A stretch of 64,000 nt of DNA, taken from assembly GCA_013398015.1 (NCBI GenBank), contig VZRR01014174.1, forward strand, positions 111,108 to 175,107, written 5' to 3'. Shown here piece after piece: positions 12,813 through 22,757 of the stretch (positions are counted from its first letter, which is position 1; each line of letters starts with the position of its first letter). The notes beneath the pieces were generated by a model, which saw nothing but the letters and a program-made list of their open reading frames with translations, did no database searches and had not been told where the DNA came from. Made by a program: the position numbers and the translations under genes. The DNA is from Oreocharis arfaki (lineage: Eukaryota; Chordata; Aves; Passeriformes; Paramythiidae).

Positions 12813-14246
12813 ATAGCCATTTTCTTCAAAGGAAAAGGCACATCCTTCCCTTCTGAATCCACAAGGCAATTTCTATATACATTTTCAATCTTTATTCAAG
12901 GAAGCAATATATATTTTCTTCCTTTTTTCTCCTTTTATTTCTCCTCTTTCCTAGCTTATTTCTCACCTACTGAAACCAATATAACCTTTGTTTCCTGGTC
13001 AAGGTCTTATGTTAAAGTTGATAGAATGAGTCTTTACCAGTGCCAGTTATTAGGGATCAAAAACATTCTCAGTTCCATAATCATTAGTTATGAAATATTT
13101 TTGAGAGCTCATTTGAATCCATTTGCAAATTCTAACAAGTTTCAAAAGCCTCAGCTGTTTCAAGACAATCTCCATTTCAAATCTTTCCAAAGCAATTCCC
13201 TTTGTTTATGGCCTACATGTCCTCACAGCCAACGGAAGGGGATGATGTAATGTTCTCCAAGTCACACCTCTTCCTTTTTCCCACGTTCTTGCTCTTTGAC
13301 ATGAGGAAAGTAATATTAAAAAATCCTTATGGTTTGCTATGACACTTTAGGGCCAGATCCTATCAGCCTAATTTGCCCAGGGAATGTTCACCATGTCCAT
13401 TGGTTAAGGCAGGTGATATTCCCTATGTTCAGATTACATGTCTGGACTTTTTCCTCTATCAGTGGAAAGCCATAGGTACCTCCACAAAAGAACATTTAAT
13501 TTTAATGACTAAGTACACTGTGAATATGCACAGACAAGTACGCTTCTACTGTGCAGAAAGCCTCTTTCATGGGATTACTGCGGAGGTAAGATTTTATTCA
13601 ATATGAAAAAAAGGTTATAGAATTTGGACAGGGTACAAGGAATAACCAGTTATTTCCCCAAATATTTCATATACCTATTTCTTACCTTTATCTGTTTGCC
13701 CCCCCAGCGCAAATGTATTGTGACTATTCCAGTTTGCGTTATCCCTGACAACATGCAGGAGGATAAAAAGGATGGAGCTTTGCATGTCTTGCACATGTGT
13801 GTTGTGGTCAGCCCAAGCCATGCTTACAAAGTGTTGAGCTGCCTCATCACGTGCATAGATACAAACTAATAAGATGAAATACAGAGACAAAAGTTGACAG
13901 GGAGGAAGAAATGGAAGGCTCTATAAATATTTTAGTACACTGAGATGGCTTTGGGAGGACAATAGGAATGAATTGAGCAGTGGGTGTTGGAAGTGACAGC
14001 TCCACTGCTGTTAGAAGCAGTATCAACTCATCAGCAGCCAATTTTCAGTCATCTTCATGATACCCACATTGACGATTTTTATTCATAGAGGGTGGATGGC
14101 TCATATGTCCTATCCATTGTGAATAGTTCTTACAAATTATTTTAGCAGTTTCTCTGTGACTCATAATACGTAGAATAACAACAAATTTCTATTCAAATTC
14201 CTGTTTAGACTTTGGTTAAAAAGTGGTCGACATGAAATTAAAGAAT
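12813..14246. other. noncoding, no gene recognised
   Basis: The first ~440 bp continue a pyrimidine-rich open frame that starts inside CR1 antisense sequence. Its predicted protein is rich in F, S, I and L with no recognisable domain. The rest is AT-rich spacer. A 77-codon and an 81-codon frame at 13373-13869 also look like chance. Confidence 0.6.
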
Positions 14247-14405
14247 CACCATCCACAAGTTTGACACAATTACTAGGACCACCATGTCTTTTCCTGCCAA
14301 GCTGCTTTCCCAGCATTCCCCAGTCTGTGCTGGTGCATGGAGTTACTCCTTTTCTTCATGAAGGATTTGGCCTCTTCCTTTCCTGAACTCCAGGAGATCC
14401 ACATC
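14247..14405 (-). repeat. CR1 LINE ORF2 remnant, distal piece (split by LTR)
   Basis: On the minus strand this is ORF2 sequence just C-terminal to the reverse transcriptase palm, recognisable from an NSMHQHRLG-like stretch (14315-14341) and the segment preceding the usual AEKDLG-type motif. It is the continuation of 14976-16013: deleting the LTR joins the two into one CR1 reading. Its far end at about 14247 is not the CR1 3' tail, so the element has lost its 3'UTR. Confidence 0.75.
14400..14405. repeat. target site duplication, left copy (CACATC)
   Basis: Six bases, CACATC, lie directly before the TG of the LTR and are repeated exactly at 14976-14981 after its terminal CA. A 6-bp duplication is characteristic of alpha/beta-retrovirus-type (class II, ERVK-like) integration. 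Confidence 0.88.
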
Positions 14406-14691
14406 TGTGGGAGGTCCTACCGCAGTTTTCCCTGTTATCAATCATGGGGACCCCGACCCCAGTGACTGGAGCTCCTCCTTTGAGGAGGAGTCCGTGGGTA
14501 AGGCTGAGGTTTAGGGTCCTCCCCTCCTTCCAGAGAGTTCTGCAATCCTCGACACCCGCTTTGTTGTATGAGTTGTCTGTATCATTGTACCCCCCCTGCC
14601 GAGTTTTAATTGGACCCTGGATCCCCAGACCCTCCCCACAGTCGCGTCCCGTTGGCTGTTCCCCCTTACCCCCGCCCAAGTTCTGTGCCCC

Positions 14692-14697
14692 TTAAAA
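14692..14697 (+). promoter_or_regulatory. TATA-like box of the solo LTR
   Basis: TTAAAA preceded by a C-rich stretch (CCGCCC at 14672-14677), lying 74 bases upstream of the AATAAA signal. The spacing suits a U3 promoter feeding a short R region. The match to TATAAA is imperfect. Confidence 0.45.
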
Positions 14698-14770
14698 CCC
14701 CATGCACACCCCATTCTCCCCGGAGTTCTCCCTCCGCCCATCTCCGACCTGGACCCTCGCTACCCCTGTT

Positions 14771-14776
14771 AATAAA
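14771..14776 (+). terminator. poly(A) signal of the solo LTR
   Basis: A perfect AATAAA hexamer on the same strand as the TATA-like box, followed by GGAGACTTGGAGG and a pyrimidine-rich stretch. This placement fits the R region of a retroviral LTR. Confidence 0.6.
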
Positions 14777-14975
14777 AGGAGACTTGGAGGAGACCCCCTC
14801 TCGCCTCCCTTTGCTCTCTTCCGCCGCTGCACCATCGCGCCTTACCTGCGCTCTCGCCTGGAGCTGCCTCGCCTCCAGCGTGAGCCACCCACGCGACGCC
14901 CGAGCCCTCCCCTTCGGCTCCGAGGCCCCCCAGAGCCAGCGTCCTCGGCAGAGGCCAGGAGGACAGTAGGTGGCA

Positions 14976-14981
14976 CACATC
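14976..14981. repeat. target site duplication, right copy (CACATC)
   Basis: Exact copy of 14400-14405, directly after the LTR's terminal CA and before the resumption of CR1 sequence (GGCCCATCTC). Confidence 0.88.
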
Positions 14982-16013
14982 GGCCCATCTCTTCAGCTTG
15001 TTGAAGTCCCTCTGAATGGCACCACTTTGCAACCACTTCTTGCAAATTTGTACCATTTGCAGATGGTCTTGCAGTGTCCATTCGCAGTGTGTCCATTAAA
15101 GATGATTAACAGCATTGGCCCAGCAGGGACCCCATGGATACCGTGACAGGCCTCCTCCTGGACTTTGTGTTGCCAGTCAGAACCCCCCTGAGGCTGGAAG
15201 ACCAGCTCACTTTCAATCCACCTCACTGTCCACTAACCTATTTTATCATTGATCTACTTATCTATGGTGGTTATGTCAGACACCATGAAACGCTTCTTCA
15301 AAGTTGAAATGAACAATACGCACTTCTCCTTCCTTGTCCTGTTAGCTTCAGTGCAGACAGCTATCCAGTTGAAGAGGAATGTTTTTCCTGTCATAGGTCT
15401 GTGTCCACTATACCTAATCACCTTCTTGTCCTTCATATGTTTGCAAGAGGTTTCCAGGATGAGTTGTTCCATCACCCTTGCAGGCTGATCAATCTGTACT
15501 TTCCTGGATCCTCATTCAGGCCCTTTCTGGAAGATAAGGATGAGATTAGCTCTTTTCCAGTCTCCAGGGATCTTTGTCAGTGGCCACAAAGGTAGTTGAG
15601 ACCACCCAGCTGCCTCAATAATCCTGGGACATCTTATCGGGTCTTGTGGGCTTGAGGATATCCACTTTGTATACAAGTTCCCTATCCTGGTCCTCATCCA
15701 CTTATGGTCAGTCTTCCTTGCTCCAGATTTTCCTGTAGGTTCTTGACACTGCTGAAGGCAAATCTTACCAGGAAAAATCAAGGAAAAGATGGCATTTGTT
15801 TCCCAGATTTTTCTGTGTCATCTGTCACCAGATCCCCCACCCCATTCAGCAGCAAGCCCACATTTTTCCTGATCTTCCTTCCCATTGAAGCCCTTCCTGT
15901 TGACCTTCATGTCTTTAGTGAGAACTTCTATGTGAATTCCTAACCCTGATCCCTGGGTGCTCTGACAGTGTCTCTGTATTCCTCCTGAGTGCCCATATAT
16001 GCAAACTGATGAC
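14976..16013 (-). repeat. CR1 LINE ORF2 remnant (linker and reverse transcriptase)
   Basis: Minus-strand decayed ORF2 of a CR1 retrotransposon (reverse transcription of its own RNA). From high to low coordinates: an EN-RT linker with KDMKVNRKGF near 15880; the RT entry motif IPGDWKRANLILIFQKG near 15520-15580; KHMKDKKVI near 15420-15445; RWIES near 15210-15225; GVPAGP near 15120-15140; and AIQRDFNKL near 14995-15020. Frames are broken by shifts and stops. Where the catalytic F-A-D-D motif should be (15032-15049) the reading is K-F-A-R-S-G, so both aspartates are lost. The right end is a 5' truncation. Confidence 0.85.
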
Positions 16014-17531
16014 AACTATCATTTGTACCCTTCTATTTTACTTACTTTCATAAATTCAGACCATATCAAGTCTATGAATATGTAGCATTGTTTTTATCAT
16101 GATTTATCAGGATACTGACGTCATAAGCAGCCCTGAGCAAGAACTGGATATTTTGCTTTACACAGTTAGTTCTTTTTGGTTCTTCCAAAATGGTTTTTCT
16201 ATTAAGTGAAACTGTAAAAATAATGTTATGAGGGCATCAAAAAAAAGCTATCACAGAAAAATTCTTTTATTTTGTCTTTCCTAAACTTAATAACCTTCCC
16301 CATGACGTTGCTTGCTTTCTAGAAAGTAATCTCAAATAAGAAGATGGAAATATTCCATTCTGAGATTAGTGGGGAAAAAAAATCAATGAATTTGACAGTT
16401 TGGAAAAAGTCTTAATTTTTGATGATAATGGAATTGTCTTTTTAATGTACATATATATAACCAATTTCCAACCTGCAGTAAAAAATGACTTAAGAAGAAA
16501 GCCAAAGTCTATAATAACTGTGTCCCAAACCATAATTTAAGACTAACAGCAGCAGACTCTTCTCCATGTCCTAATAAGCTTCTCTCTTTTCCATAAACAT
16601 TTCAATTCCTTTGAAGAAAATTAACAGTACCATGCAAAAGCACAATGCAATAATTTACTTCCATATATACACCTGTATAGGTATATAGTGGTATAAGCAT
16701 CAGTTTGCTAGGAACTCTAGGTATAAATATAGATGTAGGTACATGTGTGGTCTTTTCTTATTGAAAAAAAAGCATTTTTTGAAAAGTACAAAATCATTGT
16801 CCTCTAACCTAATTCCTGAAATACTGTAGAACTTAATAGACAAGGTCTGTGCCTGTAGGGAGAATTTTTTTTCATCCCAACTTTCCATGTCTTCCTAGGG
16901 CATGTCGTCTTCCACCTCAGAAACTTTGCCTGACTTTTCCAGTTTTCTCCTCCACATTCAGGCTTAATCCATTTCTCATCTGCTCTACCCCCCTATGGCA
17001 CTTCTTCTGCTTCCATTGCAGAGGTTCATAAGTCACAGTCTTTAAGCAACTGTTTTTCTCAGCCATGCCCATGCAACTGACATGTCCTGCTTGGGGGAGT
17101 ATTTCCTTCTTGCATGTTTTATAACACACTTTCAGTGATTTTGCCATTTTACAGCCTTTTGCCAAGTGCTCAGTCTTTTCCAGTTCTGTTACTTGCACTG
17201 TTTGTCAGAGTGGTTCAAGGCAAAGAAAGTACTTTTGGGGCCATCCCCGGTTTTAATTACTGGTGCCGAGAGAGGCTGTGTCCTTGTTTTTCTTGGTCCA
17301 AGCTTAATTTCATCTTTTATGACTGAATCAGAAGTAAAGGTATCTTTTGACATCTGTGTTTATTGAATTGTCCCACTGATTTCAGTTTAAGGGTTCCATG
17401 AACTATTTTCCACACAAGGGTACCAGAACACCCCTGAAATAAATTGCAGTAAATGGAAGACAAATATAGGCCACATTTATGTATGAAAATAAAGACCCAG
17501 TGGCTAAAAGGTTTGTTCATTTTCTATATTT
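16014..17531. other. noncoding, no gene recognised
   Basis: AT-rich spacer between CR1 pieces with no recognisable repeat or exon. Frames reach at most about 93 codons (minus strand, 16917-17198) and show no known domain. Confidence 0.65.
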
Positions 17532-17603
17532 GGAATAGAATAGAATAGAATAGAATAGAATAGAATAGAATAGAATAGAATAGAATAGAATGGAATAGAA
17601 TAG
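17532..17603. repeat. pentanucleotide microsatellite (GAATA)n
   Basis: About 14 units of GAATA/ATAGA with one interruption (TGGAATAG near the right end). It directly abuts a CR1 3' end on its right, exactly where the CR1 octamer tail should be. It therefore looks like an expansion of a mutated CR1 tail. Confidence 0.95.
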
Positions 17604-17643
17604 TCCAGCTGGAATGGACCTACAACCATCATCTAGTCCACCA
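17604..17643 (-). repeat. CR1 3'-terminal fragment next to the microsatellite
   Basis: Short antisense CR1 tip: CCAGCTGGAATGGACCTACA, then ATCATCTAGTCCA. Only ~40 bp are recognisable, but the position beside the AATAG array supports the call. Confidence 0.7.
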
Positions 17644-18280
17644 TTTCTGTGCTGTTTCCTGGCCTTTGTTGGTCTCATTTTGAATTCAGCTTTTGGAAAC
17701 CTCAAGATACCAGCATTTATTTCTGCAATATTATTATGCCCTGATAGGTCACATCAAGACGAAAGTGTTCCTACTTTTAGCTTCCTGTTGTTAGTCATCC
17801 TGTTGTATCTTATCAGTGATATTTGTAAACCTCAAAATATTGATACATCGGTCTTTGTGTTTACTTTCTAAAATACCAAGCATGCCGCTTTTCTTGGCTG
17901 TGCATCAGTTGATTTAATTAAAAAAACATTTTGCCTTGAAAATATGGTTATGGAAAAGACAGATCAAGCTGATCTAAGATGCTCATGACCTCACCTCTCT
18001 GTGTACAGGTACCCAAAGAAGCCAGTCTCAGGGATATGAGCCAATCTCTTTAGAGAGATCTGTGGAGGTGGAGAGATAGAGCTTTATTTTTCTTTCTAAG
18101 CCCCACATGCAACTGTTCCCAAACTCACTGCAGAAAGTCTCACAGAATAGGTTTGCTTAAGGTCCCTTTTGTGTCACACGCTGATCTCTTCTGTTGCATT
18201 TCAGAGCTGAGCATTTAACACAAGTTCCAAAGACCACTTGAGTCTCCTTAGCCAGTATGGACAGGGTTTCTGTAAAACTT
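17644..18280. other. noncoding, nothing recognised
   Basis: AT-rich spacer. A possible 85-codon frame at 17614-17871 starts inside the CR1 fragment and shows no domain. Confidence 0.65.
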
Positions 18281-18482
18281 GTCCCAGGTAAAAAATGACA
18301 GGATAAGAGGAAATGGCCTCAAGTTGCACTAGGGGAGGTTTAAATTGGATATCAGGGAAAATTTCTTCACTCGAAGGGTTTTCAAACCCTGGCACAGGCT
18401 TCTCATGCAAGTAGTGGAGTCACCTTCTCTAAGAATTTAAATGACATGAGGATGTGGCACTTGGGAACAAGGGTTAGTAGTG
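18281..18482 (+). repeat. CR1 LINE 3'UTR fragment
   Basis: Sense CR1 with AGGAAATGGCCTCAAGTTGC, GGAGGTTTAAATTGGATATC, a GGCACAGGCTTCTCATGC block and ATGAGGATGTGGCACTTGGG. It breaks off before the 3' tail; about 100 bp of non-CR1 sequence follows before another CR1 tip. Confidence 0.9.
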
Positions 18483-18580
18483 AACATTTCAATATTTGAC
18501 ATTGTTGCAGTTCATTAATATTTGCAGACCATAAACTAAATTGTTACACTACAGTAATTTTCCCAGCAGCTCAGGAGACT

Positions 18581-18652
18581 CCCCAGTGGCAGGAGGGGTG
18601 GAACTGAATTATCTTTAAGGTCCCTTCCAACCCAAACCATTCTGTTATTCCA
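18581..18652 (+). repeat. CR1 3'-terminal fragment
   Basis: CAGTGGCAGGAGGGGTGGAA followed by TAAGGTCCCTTCCAACCC and an ATTCTGTTATTC tail. The 5' part differs in type from the 18281-18482 piece, so this could be a separate insertion rather than the end of the same copy. Confidence 0.85.
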
Positions 18653-18929
18653 GGAAAATGTAAGGTAAAAGTTCAGTTGCTGTCTTGATGAAGCTGCTTT
18701 TGACACTGCACCCTAGAGAATATGGCTTTCCATCGTAAAATATGAGCAAAGAATGGTGAAGGAGTATCAGCCAATGTTTATGCAGTTCCTTGAAACTGGA
18801 AAATGCTTCTCCATGCTTTTTCTTTTACTTTTTTTTACTCCCCAGATTCTGGCAGGCATTTAAATGGGACATTTTTACCCAAAGCAGTATTTTAGCCTTT
18901 TATTTTACGCAGCTAAATTAGACATTTTG

Positions 18930-19129
18930 TTCCATTCTCTAAAAAATAATAATTAAAAGAATAAAAATGTCTGATTTGATCCCTAATATGCAGTGAAAGC
19001 TTAAGCTAGCTAATAATTGCTAATACACTACTTAGAGCTTCCTCTGACTCACAGCCAACTGCAGAGGGCAAGTCAAAACAGCCTTGGATAAATAATTAAA
19101 GCATTTAAAGATGTTAGGCTTATATTTTG
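18930..19129. other. candidate conserved noncoding element
   Basis: A cluster of homeodomain-type cores: AATAATAATTAAAAG near 18945, GCTAGCTAATAATTGCTAATAC near 19005 (read here as two overlapping shorter motifs), and AAATAATTAAAGC near 19090. A CTCTGACTCACAGCC stretch lies between. Inference from motif density only. Confidence 0.2.
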
Positions 19130-19205
19130 ATCCTAATCTTCAGCTAGTATAAATCTGCCCAGCTCAATGGAGCGAGTGGCACTGCAGAAACTGAAGACTG
19201 GGTCC
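19130..19205. repeat. possible relic of an ancient palindromic DNA-transposon-like repeat
   Basis: The left half GATCCTAATCTTCAGCTAG then TATAAATCTGC, and the right half CTGAAGACTGGGTCC, resemble the two arms of a widespread sauropsid palindromic repeat. From memory its arms are of the form GATCCTCAGCTGGTGTAAATC and its complement. The middle is diverged. I cannot name the family with certainty. Confidence 0.35.
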
Positions 19206-21335
19206 TATTTTCAAGACTTCCTTAGGTCATAAGTGAGTAGAGTTTGTATTTATTGATATTTCTACTTCCAGTAATTTATTTCTCATTGGCTGATAATTTC
19301 TGAAGCATTTTTCGAATGGGAATAAATGTAGATTATTATCCTTTAATTTCTGTACCTGATATAGACTTGACTTCAGGTAGTGTTGGAATAGAAATAATTG
19401 TATTTTTAGACACGGATTGGTCTCATATAACTTTGTCTGTCTGTTAGACTAACATCCAGACCTGATGGATCACTGGGCTCCTTTTAGGATTAGTGGCGCT
19501 GAAAAGATGTTTCAAAGATTTAACTCACCTTTCTCCTGGCAAACATCTAAAATATCTCAGAGAATCTGAGCTCTAGAAGCACCTGTTTCTGCCTTCTGAC
19601 TATTAAGAAGAGAATACAGTTAATTTACATGTTATTGTCAATTTTATTTTCTCTCCGTAAAGGTGAGATTTTTTTTTTGCCATTGAACAACTTGCCACTG
19701 AAGTGAACTTGGGTTTACACAGGGCCTTTGCACAAAATACTGTAGCTTAAAAAAAAAACCTTCACAGTTCACCAGAACAGAGAGACAGCTGATGTAAAAT
19801 TCTTCTCTGCAGTAGTAAATTCCTTTGACTACTCAACAGGCATGCTGCTAATTTCACCTCCTTCTCTGTGCCTGTCTTCTTCCAAAGTTATGTTTTTATT
19901 ACGTTTAGCCAAGATCAACATAGTTTTCTCCACATTTATCAGGTATCTTGAATACCAGTGAGGATTTCCTTAGCTCTGCTATAACATAATCTGTAGGGGC
20001 AGTGGTCAAGTGAGTGGGTTATGGGCCAGACTGGGACCAGTGACAGTGTTATTCCTTTATCCCATAATTATATCCTCACCAACAGGAATACAGCAGTCTG
20101 GCAAAGGCCAGAACATGGACAGGACTCCCTGTTTTGCCTTGCCTGCAGGTCTTGGTTGGCCATTATTTTTTTTGTTCTGGGGAGAGACACACTGGATACA
20201 TGTCACTCACAGGAATGACCTTTTTGGTAATCACCACCATTTGAGTAGCAGCAGGATCAGGAAATTCAGATCTCCAGGGCTTTTATTCTTCACCCTTCCT
20301 GTGCTCACAGAAAAACCCAAGTCTTGCAAAGGCAACGTTCAGTTTTTCCTGCAGTCCTCTGAGGGTTTGAGCTAGTTGTGCTCTGACAGCCTTAAGGGGA
20401 ATGTATCAGCTGCCAAATGGAGCTGGTTTGGCTTTAGGGCTCCACATACTCCTGTTGCTTAAATTGTGGCCTACAAGGAGCATTCAGAGCAAGAATAGAA
20501 TGAGATAGGGCGGCTGCATTGCTGGAATGTTGAGATTGCCTTGAGACAGTGGGTTCTGGGGTCAGAGCACTGGTTTTTGTTCAACAATGAGCATTCTCCA
20601 TTCAGCACTTTGTACCTTTGCTACATAAAACACACAAAATCAAAGAAGTTTAGAAACGAGGTCAACGTAATTTGGTCAATATAACTGCAAGTTTAGCCAA
20701 AATACAGTGAACCTTTTGTATTAGTTATGGAGATCACAATTATAACGTTTAGGGATAATCAAAATGGCAAATCTGCTTTTTTTGTGCAAGCACATCTATA
20801 TCACCATTCCCAAACATCTCCGTTCCACTGTCCACCTAAGCACAGGGATTGCACCATTTCTGAATGGTTCTTATCAGAGGTTTTGAGATCCAGCAAAGCA
20901 CATCTAGATCTAAATCCGGATGTGTATGTTAGCCTAGCAGAGCACCAAAGTTATGAGATGGACCCAAATTAGAAAACAGAGTTGTATCTACTCTGGCATG
21001 ACCTGAATTAATCTCTGCAGCAGATACCGTGTTGAGAGGGTGTAATGGGAAGATTATGCTCACATTTAACAACCTGTGAAGATAACTCTATCCACCCATC
21101 CTTAGTAAAGATCCTCAATGATAATTCAGAGGCATTCAATGTCAATTTTCTCCAAGTAGAATTGCAAACACAAAGGTTCTGAAATTTTCAGAATTACTGT
21201 CTCAGGAATCTCCATTTTGTGAAAAACTCTCAAACGTGGTGTTCTTTTCCTCACATCCCAGTGTCTGTGGCCTGCTGTATATGTATTTGCTGTCACATGG
21301 AGGATATTAGGAGTCAGATCTAGACGCTGATCTCT

Positions 21336-21420
21336 ATAATCATAAAATCAGAATGGATTGGTTTGGAAGGGACCTTAAAATTCATTCGGCTCCAACCCCC
21401 TGCCACGGATAGGGACACAT
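21336..21420 (-). repeat. CR1 LINE 3'-end fragment
   Basis: Antisense CR1 tip: ATAATCATAAAATCAGAATGG, then GGTTTGGAAGGGACCTTAAA, CTCCAACCCCCTGCCACGG and AGGGACAC. Truncated after ~85 bp. Confidence 0.9.
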
Positions 21421-22064
21421 AGAACTCTGTTTTCCTGCAGTCACTTATATAAATACCAGCTGCCTAAGCTTCCATTATAGTCCTGGAGATCTCATTAATA
21501 TTTAAACCAAAGATGACCAAAATGTGGTTCAGCTTACTCTTAAGCAAACTCTTCAGTTTGGACAACTTAATCTCTACTTCTGGACCCAAAATTTTGCACT
21601 GCTGAGATTTCCATTGAGTATTGTGAAAGCTTGTAGGCACCTATGAGGGGCACAACCCTCCTGTCTGAAAAATGGCATCTACTGCCATTTCAGATGAGGA
21701 TAATGGCCATGAAACGGGGCCTAAGGACAATTGGCAGCTGGAACACAGGTAGAATATCCCAACAGCACTGAACACTGACTAATTATCTGAATCATGGGTC
21801 TGTATTTAGGGGCAGTCAAGCTGCGGATGAGTTCCATTCGTCCCGTCATCATTTTAACCACCCAGAGAAGAGCCCCAGCGAATGTTACCTACAAAGAAAA
21901 GGCAGAAAGAAGAGGAACAAAATTTTCTGGAAAAAAGATTGACGAAGACATAATAACTGTATTCAAACACCCACAAATCAGATATAAAGAAGAAAAATAA
22001 AAGTATTCACTGTATTCAATGAGTATGGGAGAAATAATTCTGAACAAAATCTCCAGTAGGGACA
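21421..22064. other. noncoding, nothing recognised
   Basis: Spacer between a CR1 tip and the second LTR. The last part (22000-22064) may belong to the same old CR1 copy that resumes at 22758, because AAATAATTCTGAACAAAATC roughly fits an old CR1 3'UTR, but the match is weak. Confidence 0.55.
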
Positions 22065-22404
22065 TGTTATGAATGAACAAGGAGGGTTGGCTTTCGTAGC
22101 CCTATTAGGCTAGGAGTTGATTTGTTATGGTTAGTTAAGAAGGCTACTGTTAATTCACAAGTTAATGGTTGATTGTTAATTACGATGTTAAGTATTAATT
22201 TTAGTTTGGTGATAATTAGTTACGCGGTCCATTGTTTAATATTGTTGCATTTTAAGGGGGTCCATTAGAAACAGGTTTTTAATATGTATTAATGATAGGT
22301 AATGGGTGAGTGGCAGGGAAATTCAGAACTTTCTAGAAAAAGAACAACATCAGGTAATTATCATAAGGGAATAAAATAAGGCCTTGGATTGGATAAGACC
22401 TGGA

Positions 22405-22479
22405 CCAATCATTTGACACCCCGAGATCACCCCAAGACAACGAGCCAATCATCGAGACAGCGAGCCAGCATCACCCAAT
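22405..22479 (+). promoter_or_regulatory. triple CCAAT-box cluster in LTR U3
   Basis: Three same-strand CCAAT motifs at 22405-22409, 22445-22449 and 22475-22479, spaced 40 and 30 bases apart. A reversed ATTGG lies at 22388-22392. This arrangement is typical of NF-Y-dependent promoters, including many retroviral LTRs. Confidence 0.7.
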
Positions 22480-22512
22480 GGGAGAGGCGCGAGGAGGAGG
22501 ACTCAGGGGAAG

Positions 22513-22543
22513 GGGGCGGTGCTGCTGGGCGGGCTATAAAAAG
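22513..22543 (+). promoter_or_regulatory. GC boxes and TATA box of the LTR promoter
   Basis: GGGGGCGGTGC and GGGCGGGC (Sp1-type) sit immediately upstream of CTATAAAAAG. Transcription would be expected to start roughly 25-30 bases downstream of the TATA box, near 22565-22575, with the AATAAA of the R region about 110 bases further on. Confidence 0.7.
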
Positions 22544-22675
22544 CAGCTCCCATTGAGATACGCGGTCTCTGACCATTTTGCTGGATGGTGGTCAGGCACC
22601 CAGCGTGAGTCCTTCCCTCAGGGGCTCGGCCAACTTGCCGCAGGAAATCCGAATTGTTCCCTTTTTAATCTTTTC

Positions 22676-22681
22676 AATAAA
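22676..22681 (+). terminator. poly(A) signal of the LTR
   Basis: Perfect AATAAA in the context CTTTTCAATAAAACCC, followed by a T-rich stretch (TTTCTTTTTGG), as expected at an R/U5 boundary. Confidence 0.65.
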
Positions 22682-22757
22682 ACCCTTTCTTTTTGGATAA
22701 TTGGCTGCGCATTTACTTCGGACACCTCTCTAATGAAATGGGTCATTGCGAAGACAG

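Larger units (their letters stand above)
14406..14975 (+). mobile_element. solo LTR of an endogenous retrovirus (class II-like)
   Basis: A 570-bp GC-rich block starting TGTGGGAGGTCC and ending GTAGGTGGCA (canonical TG...CA), bounded by a perfect 6-bp duplication. Promoter-like features read on the plus strand: a TTAAAA TATA-like box at 14692-14697 and an AATAAA poly(A) signal at 14771-14776, followed by a ~200-bp CpG-rich R/U5-like part. No gag, pol or env and no second LTR is present, so it is a product of LTR-LTR recombination. It sits inside a CR1 ORF2 remnant and is therefore younger than that CR1. The many overlapping frames of 76-119 codons here are GC-rich LTR artefacts. Confidence 0.85.
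18653..21335. other. noncoding, mostly single-copy; no gene seen
   Basis: No exon, RNA gene or young repeat recognised. It contains the CNE-like stretch and palindromic relic near 18930-19205 (separate entries). A 121-codon plus-strand frame at 20010-20375 lies in moderately GC-rich sequence, has no recognisable domain, and is within chance expectation. Confidence 0.6.
22065..22757 (+). mobile_element. LTR of an endogenous retrovirus, apparently solo
   Basis: Begins TGTTATGAATGAAC after a left flank ending GGGACA. It has an AT-rich 5' half with repeated GTTAAT/TTAATT words and a GC-rich 3' half with a full promoter: CCAAT boxes at 22405, 22445 and 22475, GC boxes near 22513 and 22528, TATA box CTATAAAAAG at 22534-22543 and poly(A) signal AATAAA at 22676-22681. 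No internal retroviral sequence or second LTR follows. The right edge is uncertain: 22720 (5-bp GGACA flank match), 22725 (ends in ACA) or 22753 (4-bp GACA flank match). Class I or ERVL-like is possible but not resolved. Confidence 0.78.

Noticed and set aside
12675..13250. 191-codon plus-strand open frame
   Set aside because: Its start lies in antisense CR1 and the rest is a pyrimidine-rich, F/S/I-rich translation with no domain; composition bias explains the lack of stops.
14356..15096. Stack of overlapping 76-119-codon frames on both strands
   Set aside because: By-product of the GC-rich solo LTR and the CR1 border; no retroviral protein motif is present.
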